From NCBI GenBank assembly GCA_021805985.1, contig JAJZDN010000007.1, positions 1 to 64,000 on the forward strand: a stretch of DNA of 64,000 nt, written 5' to 3'. The position numbers were made by a program, and so were the translations under genes. Positions 53,774 to 61,788 of the stretch are shown here, piece by piece; position 1 is the stretch's first letter, and each line of letters begins with the position of its first letter. The DNA comes from Planctomycetota bacterium. Lineage in GTDB: Bacteria > Planctomycetota > Phycisphaerae > WQYP01. A model generated the notes under the pieces. The model did not search any database. It was not told the DNA's origin and saw only the letters and a list, made by a program, of their open reading frames with translations.

Positions 53774-55972
53774 TTGACCAGATTTACTCACAGGCTTGCG
53801 TTATGCCTCGCGGTTCTTTTAGGCGCTGCTACTGCAAACGCCGATGCTCATACCATGGTCCATGCACGCGTGAAAGCTGTTGACCACTGCCCCACTTTGT
53901 TTATTGCAGGAAAGCGGGTTCCTCCGCTGGCGCTTTACGTCTACATCGATTTTCAATTTCCGTTGAGTATGTCGGCTTCCGCTGCGGAAATAAAATTGGC
54001 CGCCGCACACGGCGTTAATATTATTACTTTTCCCGTTGGTCTGCCGAATCCGGCACATCCGTTTGCCAATCATACACTCGATCGCCTCAGCGCTTTTATT
54101 TTGAAAAACAATCCAAAGGCGTGGCTGTTGCCCCGCATCTGGTGCGGCGTACCTGGCTTTGATGCGGCGCACCATTCGCAGCTAATTAAATACGCCGACG
54201 GACAACGCCCGCAGTGCTCACCGGCGTCCGGTCTTTGGTATCACGCAGTAGCCAGCGATCTGAAGTTGTTTATCAAGCACGTGCAACATTCACCCGTCCT
54301 TGCCGACCGCGTTATTGGATATCATATCTGCCATGGGAATACCGGAGAATGGTTTACTCCGGGATTCTGGAATAAAGTTCGACCAGGATTTGATTATTCC
54401 AAACCCAATCAGGCGGGTTTTAAAAAATGGCTGCGGAAGCGGTATAGGACAAACGCCGCATTGCGCGCCGCCTGGCACAATAGACGTATCCGTTTTGGCT
54501 TGGCTGATATTCCTCCGGCACAGGCCGCCAATGCCTATCCATTTTATCGCCCGGATGAACAGAATTATGTTGACTATATGCGATATCAAAGCGACATGGC
54601 GGTGCATCGGATTTCACAATTTGCGGAAGTTATAAAGCGACAAACTTCGGGCCATTCCTTGGTGGTTACCTTTTACGGTTACGGGTTTTCCCTTCCAACC
54701 CCAGATAGCTCCGATGGGGCACTTGGCAAACTGCTTCGATGCCCCTATATCGATGCCGTTGCGTGTCCCGTGGACTACGCGTTTCGCCAACCCGGCGGTG
54801 CCCCGCCGCTGGAGGGTGCGCAGGATAGTGCCGCGTTGCATGGCAAGCTATGGATGATGGAGGATGACACGAGCACATTTTTGGATACCACGAAGCATTC
54901 CGGCCCGGGGTTTTATGCCCGGTGTGTTAATCTGAATCAGACCATCGCCGTACACCGCAGGAATTTCGGGCAGGTGCTCATCCATCGTATGGGAATGTGG
55001 TGGATGGACCTTCAAGGCAAGGGATGGCTCAACAGCAACGGCATATGGAAAAACATCGGAAAACTGCGTGCTATTTATGCGAGATATGGCGGACGTTCGC
55101 AATACAAACCTGAGGTTGCGGTGATTTTGGATGAAAGATCCAGCAACCATGCTCGTGTCGGACCGATAGATATGCCGCTCTTAGGCGCGCTTACGTTCAA
55201 TCCTGGTCAGTTCTTCCGTTGCGGGACAGGTGTGGGATGTTATCTGATGTCGGATATTAACAACCGTCACTTTCCTCCAGCAAAGGTCATTATTTTTCTT
55301 AACGCCTGGCACGTAAGCGCCGCCAGACGCAGGGAAATAAGGGCAAAGCTGGAATCGCGAGGACGCACTCTAATCTGGATTTACGGTGCAGGCTTTATAA
55401 AGCGCGATACCATTAATGTCGGTGCGGCCAGCCGGCTGGCAGGCATGAAATTGCGGTTACTCCCTCCCAGCAGCCTCCCCGGCAGTCAAATCATCGCCAG
55501 CAACAAACTCGGCCTGCCAATGCAGCACATTGCCGGACTTAATGCCTCCATAGCCACATTCGGGATATTCCGCCATGCGACGGACACACCCAGCTTCGCC
55601 GTAGCAGACCATTCCGCGATGGCGCTGGCGCGCTATGACAATTCCAAGTCCGTTTCAGTTGCTTTGGTCCGCCATAAAAGCTACAACTCTATTTTTATTG
55701 GTGATCCTCGCCCGTCCGCAGCATTCTGGCGGTCATTATTTCCGCGTCTTGGCGTGCCGGTTTACCTGAATACCAACGATGCTTTTGAAACCGACGGAAG
55801 TCTGATGATGATCAGCAGTGATGGCATAGCGGGCGATCGCACCATCACGTTGCCCCACAGAAGTTCCATCTACGACCTGTCTAATGGAAAGTGTTTAGCG
55901 ACCCATGTAAACACCTTCAAGTTCCGCATGCGCCGCTTTCAGACCAAGTTGCTGCGCGTTGTGCCTGAATAG
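53774..55972 (+). CDS. Secreted glycoside hydrolase, GH42-like (beta-galactosidase type)
   Basis: A 732-residue exported glycosidase with a signal peptide (LALCLAVLLGAATANADAHT). A (beta/alpha)8-like domain contains the GH42-type acid/base region YHICHGNTGEWFTPGFW and, later, KLWMMEDDTSTFLD, where the second catalytic acid would lie. Then come a trimerisation-like domain and a C-terminal beta region (SSIYDLSNGKCLATHVNTFK). It resembles large planctomycete proteins of the GH42/related clan; the exact family is uncertain. The start is TTG 53774, six bases after AGGAGA (53762-53767). It is the likely hydrolytic enzyme of the locus controlled by the regulator at 50046-51200. Confidence 0.8.
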   Translation: MTRFTHRLALCLAVLLGAATANADAHTMVHARVKAVDHCPTLFIAGKRVPPLALYVYIDFQFPLSMSASAAEIKLAAAHGVNIITFPVGLPNPAHPFANHTLDRLSAFILKNNPKAWLLPRIWCGVPGFDAAHHSQLIKYADGQRPQCSPASGLWYHAVASDLKLFIKHVQHSPVLADRVIGYHICHGNTGEWFTPGFWNKVRPGFDYSKPNQAGFKKWLRKRYRTNAALRAAWHNRRIRFGLADIPPAQAANAYPFYRPDEQNYVDYMRYQSDMAVHRISQFAEVIKRQTSGHSLVVTFYGYGFSLPTPDSSDGALGKLLRCPYIDAVACPVDYAFRQPGGAPPLEGAQDSAALHGKLWMMEDDTSTFLDTTKHSGPGFYARCVNLNQTIAVHRRNFGQVLIHRMGMWWMDLQGKGWLNSNGIWKNIGKLRAIYARYGGRSQYKPEVAVILDERSSNHARVGPIDMPLLGALTFNPGQFFRCGTGVGCYLMSDINNRHFPPAKVIIFLNAWHVSAARRREIRAKLESRGRTLIWIYGAGFIKRDTINVGAASRLAGMKLRLLPPSSLPGSQIIASNKLGLPMQHIAGLNASIATFGIFRHATDTPSFAVADHSAMALARYDNSKSVSVALVRHKSYNSIFIGDPRPSAAFWRSLFPRLGVPVYLNTNDAFETDGSLMMISSDGIAGDRTITLPHRSSIYDLSNGKCLATHVNTFKFRMRRFQTKLLRVVPE

Positions 55973-55976
55973 ATCT

Positions 55977-56189
55977 TTAGCGGCTGGAAAGTTGCACGAC
56001 AATTTCCGGAGTCGCTTTGTGAAACTCTTTTTCTCCGGTGTGTCGGCCCTGGGAAGCCGTGACGGTGAATAATCCGGTTCGGCCGTCTGGGTGAATCGCT
56101 TTTCTGACAGTGTTCCAGGATTCATTTCTGACGCGGCCGGTTGCTGAAAAACTCAAATGCGTTGAGAATGATGCTTTGAAGACCGGCAT
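55977..56189 (-). CDS. Possible small protein, convergent with the glycosidase gene
   Basis: A 70-residue frame with protein-like content (FKASFSTHLSFSATGRVRNE, HPDGRTGLFTVTASQGRHTG, HKATPEIVVQL). I do not recognise it. There is no convincing ribosome binding site. A short palindrome CCGGCA-TG-TGCCGG overlaps its start. It may be real or chance. Confidence 0.28.
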   Translation of the reverse strand: MPVFKASFSTHLSFSATGRVRNESWNTVRKAIHPDGRTGLFTVTASQGRHTGEKEFHKATPEIVVQLSSR

Positions 56190-56230
56190 GTGCCGGTGCT
56201 GAAATTTTGACCATCCATAAGGAGTTCGTA

Positions 56231-56731
56231 ATGGCTAATATTACTTTCAAAGGCAGTCCTATTCACACCGGTGGCGACGTTCCAAAGGTGGGCGGAAAGC
56301 TCCCGGCTTTTACCTTGACCAAAACGGATTTAAGTTTGTTGAAATCTACAGAACTGACGTCCAAGACGATCATCCTCAACATATTTCCCAGTATTGATAC
56401 ATCGGTTTGCGCCCGGTCGGTTCGCCAATTTAATGTCGACGCGGCAGGTCTTGCCAATACCACGGTCTTGTGTATCTCCGCGGATCTTCCGTTTGCACAA
56501 AACCGTTTTTGCGGGGCCGAGGGAATTAAGAATGTTGTGATGCTTTCAACATTCCGCCATCCGGAATTCGGCAATGTCACAGGCTTAACTATTGCGGATG
56601 GGCCGTTGGCTGGTCTGCTGGCGCGAGCGGTGATCGTGGCCGATGGCACCGGAACGATTAAATATGTGCAATTAGTTCCAGAAATCGGACAGGAACCCGA
56701 TTACGCCGGGGCCATTGCTGCTGCAAAATAA
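56231..56731 (+). CDS. tpx: Thiol peroxidase
   Basis: A 2-Cys atypical peroxiredoxin that removes lipid hydroperoxides and hydrogen peroxide. The 166 residues show the resolving layout of Tpx: peroxidatic Cys60 in SIDTSVCARSVRQFN and resolving Cys94 in RFCGAEGIKNVVMLS, with the end VPEIGQEPDYAGAIAA. AAGGAG (56219-56224) gives a good start at ATG 56231. No neighbour shows a functional link. Confidence 0.97.
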   Translation: MANITFKGSPIHTGGDVPKVGGKLPAFTLTKTDLSLLKSTELTSKTIILNIFPSIDTSVCARSVRQFNVDAAGLANTTVLCISADLPFAQNRFCGAEGIKNVVMLSTFRHPEFGNVTGLTIADGPLAGLLARAVIVADGTGTIKYVQLVPEIGQEPDYAGAIAAAK

Positions 56732-56763
56732 TCAGGAAACGCTGCACATCCGGCTCTTTTCGG

Positions 56764-56792
56764 TTGATTGCGATTGGGCGTTAAGCTACCAT
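56764..56792 (+). promoter_or_regulatory. Promoter of the HEPN gene pair
   Basis: TTGATT (56764-56769), 17 bases, TACCAT (56787-56792). Transcription would start near 56799, inside the palindrome. Confidence 0.6.
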
Positions 56793-56807
56793 TACTAATT
56801 GTAATGG
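56789..56807. promoter_or_regulatory. Palindromic operator candidate of the HEPN gene pair
   Basis: CCATTAC (56789-56795) and GTAATGG (56801-56807) are perfect inverted repeats around TAATT. The palindrome overlaps the -10 box and the start of the ribosome binding site GGAGG (56806-56810), which is the place for autorepression. Confidence 0.6.
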
Positions 56808-56820
56808 AGGCATGTTTCCT

Positions 56821-57231
56821 ATGATTCATACAATTTTAGCAACAGATTTGCACGTTCCCGATGGCGTCCGGAGGCTGGTGAAGCACCATTTGCGTTTCAA
56901 GGATGAACCGCTGCTCATGGCCATCGTATTCAAGCCCCGGCGGGCAAAGTCGGATATTGTCCTGTTTGAGGTTATAGAAAATTTTGGTGCCGGAGCAGTT
57001 GATGCTGATCAGGAACTGTTTGAAGTCAGTCTCGGCACCAATTCCGGAGTCGAGCTCGACCCGGGACAGAGACTCCGCCTGGTTCTTACTAACCCCGATG
57101 AATTTCGGCAGGCTGTCAGGGATGGGTGGTCGGGTATTCAAGATTTGACCAAGGCTATTGATCGCGGAGATTTCAAAGTTTTGCATTGCCCTCGTAACCA
57201 AGCTGGACTTCGAGAATTGATCAATGCTTGA
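56821..57231 (+). CDS. Unknown protein, partner of the HEPN protein (candidate antitoxin or sensor)
   Basis: I do not recognise this 136-residue family. It starts MIHTILATDLHVPDGVRRLV, and contains MAIVFKPRRAKSDIVLFEVI, a central acidic stretch (AVDADQELFEVSLG) and RLRLVLTNPDEFRQAVRDG, a mixed alpha/beta pattern. It lacks the GSxxxG and DxD motifs of MNT nucleotidyltransferases, the usual HEPN partners. GGAGG at 56806-56810 fits ATG 56821; an ATG at 56812 is too close. Its last eight bases overlap the HEPN gene, so the two are coupled. If the pair is a toxin-antitoxin system this is the candidate neutralising partner (inference). Confidence 0.75.
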   Translation: MIHTILATDLHVPDGVRRLVKHHLRFKDEPLLMAIVFKPRRAKSDIVLFEVIENFGAGAVDADQELFEVSLGTNSGVELDPGQRLRLVLTNPDEFRQAVRDGWSGIQDLTKAIDRGDFKVLHCPRNQAGLRELINA

Positions 57232-57766
57232 TCCCCCCGCTCATCTGTGGTTGTCACAGGCACATTCCGATTTCTGCGCCGCGAAGCGTGTCTATCAGGC
57301 TGATGACGACAGCACCTATTGCCAGGCAATTGCCAAGTACCAACAAGTAGTTGAAAAGTCCGTTAAAGCCTTGGCAGCCGGACTGCAAGACGCCAAAATT
57401 GCCCAAGTATCCAGAAGCCATTATTATAAACACGACGTGGAGCGCTTGGCGCAAGCCATTCGACACTCGCTTGCCCCCAAGAATGTCAACGAAATTCACA
57501 GCAAGGTAGCCGAATTATTCAATGAGCACTACCGTGAAGAAATCAGAATCCTTTCCAGTTTCGCGCCGCACAGGCCACCACCCGGAGCACCTCACCAGCG
57601 GAACACAGAATACCCGTTCCAAAACGCGAACGGCGACTGGACCGCGCCGGCGATACCGAAGTCTTTCAATTCACAGGAGGTGACTCGATTCAAGGATTTG
57701 GCCGTTCGCATCTGGCAACGGTGTAACAAAATTATCTCGGCACTGCCGCGGCTCAATCAAACTTGA
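57224..57766 (+). CDS. HEPN-domain protein
   Basis: A 180-residue all-alpha protein. The core pattern CQAIAKYQQVVEKSVKAL followed by YYKHDVERLAQAIRHSL is that of HEPN domains, many of which are RNases. An R-x5-H motif occurs at residues 64-70 (RSHYYKH), close to the catalytic R-x4-6-H of HEPN toxins, but the position in the fold needs checking. The C-terminal 60 residues (RPPPGAPHQRNTEYPF, then helical) are extra. It overlaps the upstream unknown gene by eight bases and shares its promoter. It is convergent with nadB, 45 bases apart. Confidence 0.82.
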   Translation: MLDPPAHLWLSQAHSDFCAAKRVYQADDDSTYCQAIAKYQQVVEKSVKALAAGLQDAKIAQVSRSHYYKHDVERLAQAIRHSLAPKNVNEIHSKVAELFNEHYREEIRILSSFAPHRPPPGAPHQRNTEYPFQNANGDWTAPAIPKSFNSQEVTRFKDLAVRIWQRCNKIISALPRLNQT

Positions 57767-57811
57767 ATTTCAAATCGATCGCCTCCTTTTGCGACCCGCG
57801 CTTAGCTGCCT

Positions 57812-59476
57812 TTACGCCACACCGACCTTACCGTCCGCCGATTCGTTGTTCACGCCGATTTTCATTGGGATTTTTGACATGGCTCGCCAATCCAGGTGGC
57901 ATTTCCAATTGCGGTCATCGCGTTCGGGGTAATCTGTACGGTAATGCACACCGCGCGTTTCCTGTCGTACACCGGCTGCCGCCGAAATCAGACGCGACAT
58001 TTGCAGCATGTTCTGCAATTCCCAGCCTGCGGGCTTATCAAATACTTTGTCCAGAAGGTAGTGGGACCAAAACTCAATAATTTCCAATGCCTCATCCAGG
58101 CGCGGTCCGACACGTTCAATTCCGACATTGCGCCACATTAATGATCGCAATGAACCGAAGACATCCTGAATGTCGAATTCGGTACGTTCACTAGGTGCAA
58201 TTTCCGCGGCCACGATTGGAACTTCCAGAGAGCGGCTGTGGCCGGCCAGCGCGGCCGCAGCATCCTCACCGGCTCGCTTACCAAAGACCAATGCCTCGAT
58301 AAGCGAATTACTGGCCAGGCGATTGGCTCCATGTAGCCCGCTGTAAGCGGCTTCCCCAATGGCGTATAAGTTTTCAACGTCCGTGCGGCCCAGCAGGTCG
58401 CACGCAACCCCGCCCACCATGTAATGGGCACTGGGGTGCACAGGTATGGGTTGGCGGGAGGGATTAATGCCAAACTGCATGCACACCTGATAAATGCCCG
58501 GAAAACGCAACTTGAACGCAGCTTCGCTGATGTGCCGGCAATCAAGAAAGACATGCGTTGTACGGGTTTTGGCCATTTGCGCCATGATGCTTCGGGAAAC
58601 AACATCGCGCGGAGCCAAGTCCGCCTGCGGGTGATAATCCGGCATAAAACGATAGCCGGCCCGGTCAATAAGTGTTGCTCCTTCGCCGCGCACGGCTTCA
58701 CTGACCAGCGATCGGGCCGAACCGGCAATGTAAATGGTTGTGGGATGGAATTGTACCATTTCCATATCTCTAAGTGTCGCCCCCGCTCGCCAGGCCATGG
58801 CGTGCCCGTCTGCGGTGGCGATGGAGGGATTGGTTGTTTCCCGATATAAAGCTCCCGCTCCGCCGCTGGCCAGAAGGGTTTTGCGACCGAACATGACGAA
58901 TAATCCGCGCTGCTGACTCCAGGCTAGAGCGCCTAAAACACGATTCTCCTGCGTCAGCAGATCCAGAACAAACGTATGCTCCAGTATCGATACCTGCTCA
59001 TAACTGCGGACCACGCCCATCAGGCAGTTGGCCAGTTCCCGGCCGGTGGCATCACCCAGGGCGTGGACAATGCGCGCAAAGGAATGCCCTCCCTCCCGCC
59101 CAAAGGCCAATCGGCCGTCGGTTTCGCGGTCAAAGTTTGTTCCCCACCGTATCAACTCTTCGATGCGCGCAGGACCTTCCCGAACCACCGTTTCCACAGC
59201 CGGTCGGTCGCCTAATCCACACGCCACGGTTAGCGTATCTTCAATATGGCTCTGAAAACTGTCATCCGCCTGCATCACACTGGCAATGCCGCCTTGCGCA
59301 TAATACGTGTTTGATTCCGACAACTGATGTTTGGACACCACCAGCACATCCAGTGATTCCGCCGCCGCGGCCGCCGCGGCCCGCAAGCCAGCTACGCCAC
59401 CGCCGATGATTAATATATCAGTGTGTATTTGCGGCAGACGTTTGGTTTTAAAGGGCAGCAGATACCGGCGGTTCAT
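57812..59476 (-). CDS. nadB: L-aspartate oxidase
   Basis: An FAD enzyme that oxidises aspartate to iminoaspartate for NAD synthesis. The 554 residues show the FAD fold IHTDILIIGGGVAGLRAAAA, the substrate loop ESNTYYAQGGIASVMQADDS, TLIDRAGYRFMPDYHPQADLAPRDVVSR, GINPSRQPIPVHPSAHYMVG and the C-terminal helical domain with RTEFDIQDVFGSLRSLMWRN. GGAG at 59484-59487 sets ATG 59476. No nadA or nadC gene is in the window. Confidence 0.96.
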   Translation of the reverse strand: MNRRYLLPFKTKRLPQIHTDILIIGGGVAGLRAAAAAAAESLDVLVVSKHQLSESNTYYAQGGIASVMQADDSFQSHIEDTLTVACGLGDRPAVETVVREGPARIEELIRWGTNFDRETDGRLAFGREGGHSFARIVHALGDATGRELANCLMGVVRSYEQVSILEHTFVLDLLTQENRVLGALAWSQQRGLFVMFGRKTLLASGGAGALYRETTNPSIATADGHAMAWRAGATLRDMEMVQFHPTTIYIAGSARSLVSEAVRGEGATLIDRAGYRFMPDYHPQADLAPRDVVSRSIMAQMAKTRTTHVFLDCRHISEAAFKLRFPGIYQVCMQFGINPSRQPIPVHPSAHYMVGGVACDLLGRTDVENLYAIGEAAYSGLHGANRLASNSLIEALVFGKRAGEDAAAALAGHSRSLEVPIVAAEIAPSERTEFDIQDVFGSLRSLMWRNVGIERVGPRLDEALEIIEFWSHYLLDKVFDKPAGWELQNMLQMSRLISAAAGVRQETRGVHYRTDYPERDDRNWKCHLDWRAMSKIPMKIGVNNESADGKVGVA

Positions 59477-59596
59477 TCCAATACTCCTCACGCTTGTGAC
59501 GGCGGCAACGGGACGATTATACAGGACAATGTGTTTATTTTGGTTGGGAAGCGTTTGGGCCTGTTTTAATTTACTGTGTCTGCTGATGTTGGGGGT

Positions 59597-60931
59597 TCAG
59601 GCCCGTATTATTTTACTGCGCCCCGCCCGGATACCGGCGGTAGCGTTGCGCGTGTCTACGATACAGCGGGCGTGCTGTACAATAAATTTCCAGTCATAAA
59701 CCGTATGATCCGTGGCGATCAATACAAGATCATATTTCTTAAGATTGGCGGTCGTGAGCTTAACGGACTTCATTTTCAGATCATGCTGCCGCTGCGGATG
59801 CGTCCGGGGTATGAAGGGATCATTGTAATCAACGCGTGCGCCGCGGCTTTTGAGTTGTTCAATCAGCACTACGGAAGGCGATTCACGCAGGTCATCAACA
59901 TCTTTTTTATACGCCAGGCCCAGCACCAAAATCTTTGATCCGCGAATGGCCCGCCCCACATTATTAAGCGACTCGGCGACTTTGCCTATCACGTGATACG
60001 GCATGGCGGTGTTTAACTCGCCGGCCAATTCGATAAAGCGCGCCGTGACATCATACTGCTTGGCTTTCCAGCTTAAATAAAACGGATCGATGGGAATGCA
60101 GTGGCCGCCAAGGCCGGGACCGGGATAAAACGCCTGGAACCCAAACGGCTTGGTTTTGGCGGCTTCAATAACTTTCCATACATCAATACCCATGCGGTCA
60201 AGAATAATTTTCAGTTCATTAATCAAGGCGATGTTGATACAACGGTAACAGTTTTCCAGTATTTTCCCGGCCTCAGCAATTTCACAGCTCTCTACCGGCA
60301 CCACGGTTTTAACTGCTTGACCGTACAAAGCGCACGCGGCTTTCAGCGCACCGGCATCCATACCGCCGACAACTTTTGGAATATCGACCGTTTGGAAATC
60401 CTTGCGGCCCGGATCTTCACGTTCCGGTGAATAGGCTAAAAGAAAATCTTTCCCGGATTTTAACCCCCCGGCCTCAAGTACCGGCAGCACAACTTCACGT
60501 GTGGTGCCGGGATACGTCGTGGATTCGAGAATAATCAGTTGCCCCGGGCGCAAATATCCAGTGATCTCCGAGGCGGTTCCGGAAACGTACTGCATATCAG
60601 GCTCGCGGTTAACCGTTAGCGGCGTGGGAACACAAATAATCAGGGCATCGCAATGGGCCATACGGGAAAAATCAGTGGTAGGCGTGAAATGCCCATCTCG
60701 CACAAGGGAGCCAATAGTCTGGGGAGGGATATGCCGAATGTAGCTTTTACCGGATTGCAACATCCGAACTTTGGCTTCATCTATGTCAAAACCGATCGTG
60801 GTGAAACCGGAATCAGAAAAGGCTTTTACCAGAGGCAGGCCGACATAACCTAGACCAATAACGCCCACAATCGCTTTTTTTAATTTAATGCGTTGAACCA
60901 GTTCGGAAACAGACCAACTCGTATTTTTCAT
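59597..60931 (-). CDS. Nucleotide-sugar dehydrogenase (UDP-GlcNAc/UDP-ManNAc 6-dehydrogenase type)
   Basis: An NAD-dependent UDP-sugar 6-dehydrogenase making uronic-acid nucleotide sugars for surface polysaccharide. The 444 residues have the NAD fold KKAIVGVIGLGYVGLPLV, SPEREDPGRKDFQTVDIPKV, the catalytic helix ENCYRCINIALINELKII, the active-site GPGLGGHCIPIDPFYLSWKA and the C-terminal VLGLAYKKDVDDLRESPS. The pattern fits the WbpA/WecC group. ATG 60931 is taken; an in-frame TTG at 60949 overlaps the stop of the upstream 52-codon gene and could also start it. No other capsule genes are nearby. Confidence 0.92.
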   Translation of the reverse strand: MKNTSWSVSELVQRIKLKKAIVGVIGLGYVGLPLVKAFSDSGFTTIGFDIDEAKVRMLQSGKSYIRHIPPQTIGSLVRDGHFTPTTDFSRMAHCDALIICVPTPLTVNREPDMQYVSGTASEITGYLRPGQLIILESTTYPGTTREVVLPVLEAGGLKSGKDFLLAYSPEREDPGRKDFQTVDIPKVVGGMDAGALKAACALYGQAVKTVVPVESCEIAEAGKILENCYRCINIALINELKIILDRMGIDVWKVIEAAKTKPFGFQAFYPGPGLGGHCIPIDPFYLSWKAKQYDVTARFIELAGELNTAMPYHVIGKVAESLNNVGRAIRGSKILVLGLAYKKDVDDLRESPSVVLIEQLKSRGARVDYNDPFIPRTHPQRQHDLKMKSVKLTTANLKKYDLVLIATDHTVYDWKFIVQHARCIVDTRNATAGIRAGRSKIIRA

Positions 60932-60945
60932 CCGCGTTTCCAAAT

Positions 60946-61104
60946 TCAAGGCTGCTTATTCGTCTGGACGGTCATAGGAACAACATGTTCGACTGCCTGC
61001 CGGACTCGGGGCGTCCGAGGGGAAGGCTCATGATGGGCCAGATAAAGCAGTCCCAGCAATAACAGCAATCCTATAACAATTTCAACTGGGTAGTTTGTAT
61101 CCAT
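60946..61104 (-). CDS. 52-residue single-pass membrane protein
   Basis: A short frame with one strong hydrophobic segment (VEIVIGLLLLLGLLYLAHH, residues 7-25) followed by a basic and polar tail (EPSPRTPRVRQAVEHVVPMT). GAGGTG about ten bases upstream of the ATG supports translation. The stop TGA overlaps a TTG start of the dehydrogenase gene (TTGA), typical of coupled genes. Function unknown; it might help place polysaccharide enzymes at the membrane, but that is speculation. Confidence 0.6.
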   Translation of the reverse strand: MDTNYPVEIVIGLLLLLGLLYLAHHEPSPRTPRVRQAVEHVVPMTVQTNKQP

Positions 61105-61168
61105 GATGACCCATCACCTCGTAGCTTTGACTTTCAAATAATCCGATGCCCTCTGCCAGCGAAGACTA

Positions 61169-61738
61169 TCAGCTTTGCTGTTCAGCGTGCAATTGCGCAC
61201 CCTGAAAAAGCCAGCAGATAACCAGCAACGGCACGCCAATGCATAGCATGGCGTCCGCAAGGTTAAATATCCAGGGCCAATATTGCAAGTGAATAAAATC
61301 CCGCACTTTGCCGCCATTGAACGCACGATCGTACAAATTACCCATAGCCCCTGCCAGAATAAGTCCCAGTGCGATATGCATGACCCATTGGCGGCGCTGC
61401 GTGTTCATGAAAACATAGACAACAAAACCAACCGCGACCAAACTGATGAGAATAAACAGCGGAGCCAACCCCGGGCCGACGCCGAAAACTGCTCCGGGAT
61501 TCAACGTCGTGCGCAGCCGCAGAACATCCGGAATCAGCACCACATGATGCGAATCCGGTCCATAACCGAGCTTGGCGAAAGCCAGATGCTTGGTCCACAA
61601 ATCTGCAGTCAGGCCGCAGGCAGCAATCAGCACAAAGCGTGCCCATGCAATCGGAGATGATTTCGCTAATGAGAGTGTGGCGTCGGCATGGGAAGGCATC
61701 GGAGATCCGGACTTTACCGAACTGATTGGTTGATTCAT
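61169..61738 (-). CDS. lspA: Lipoprotein signal peptidase (signal peptidase II)
   Basis: An aspartic membrane protease that cuts prolipoprotein signal peptides. The 189 residues have four membrane helices and the catalytic Asp pair in GNLYDRAFNGGKVRDFI and IFNLADAMLCIGV, plus the N-region TKHLAFAKLG and LNPGAVFGVG. The start is uncertain: ATG 61738 is chosen (MNQPISSVKSG), with alternatives at 61759 and a TTG at 61768. It lies between the DksA-like gene and the small membrane gene, and serves the lipoproteins seen here (31 kDa TPR and epimerase). Confidence 0.94.
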   Translation of the reverse strand: MNQPISSVKSGSPMPSHADATLSLAKSSPIAWARFVLIAACGLTADLWTKHLAFAKLGYGPDSHHVVLIPDVLRLRTTLNPGAVFGVGPGLAPLFILISLVAVGFVVYVFMNTQRRQWVMHIALGLILAGAMGNLYDRAFNGGKVRDFIHLQYWPWIFNLADAMLCIGVPLLVICWLFQGAQLHAEQQS

Positions 61739-61788
61739 GGCACCGTCCAGCCGAAACATTTTAGTCAATAAATGAATCTATTATTCGT

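Noticed and set aside
56821..57766. Classical MNT/HEPN toxin-antitoxin pair
   Set aside because: The first protein has neither the GSxxxG nor the DxD motif of a minimal nucleotidyltransferase, so the label would be wrong even if the pair is TA-like.
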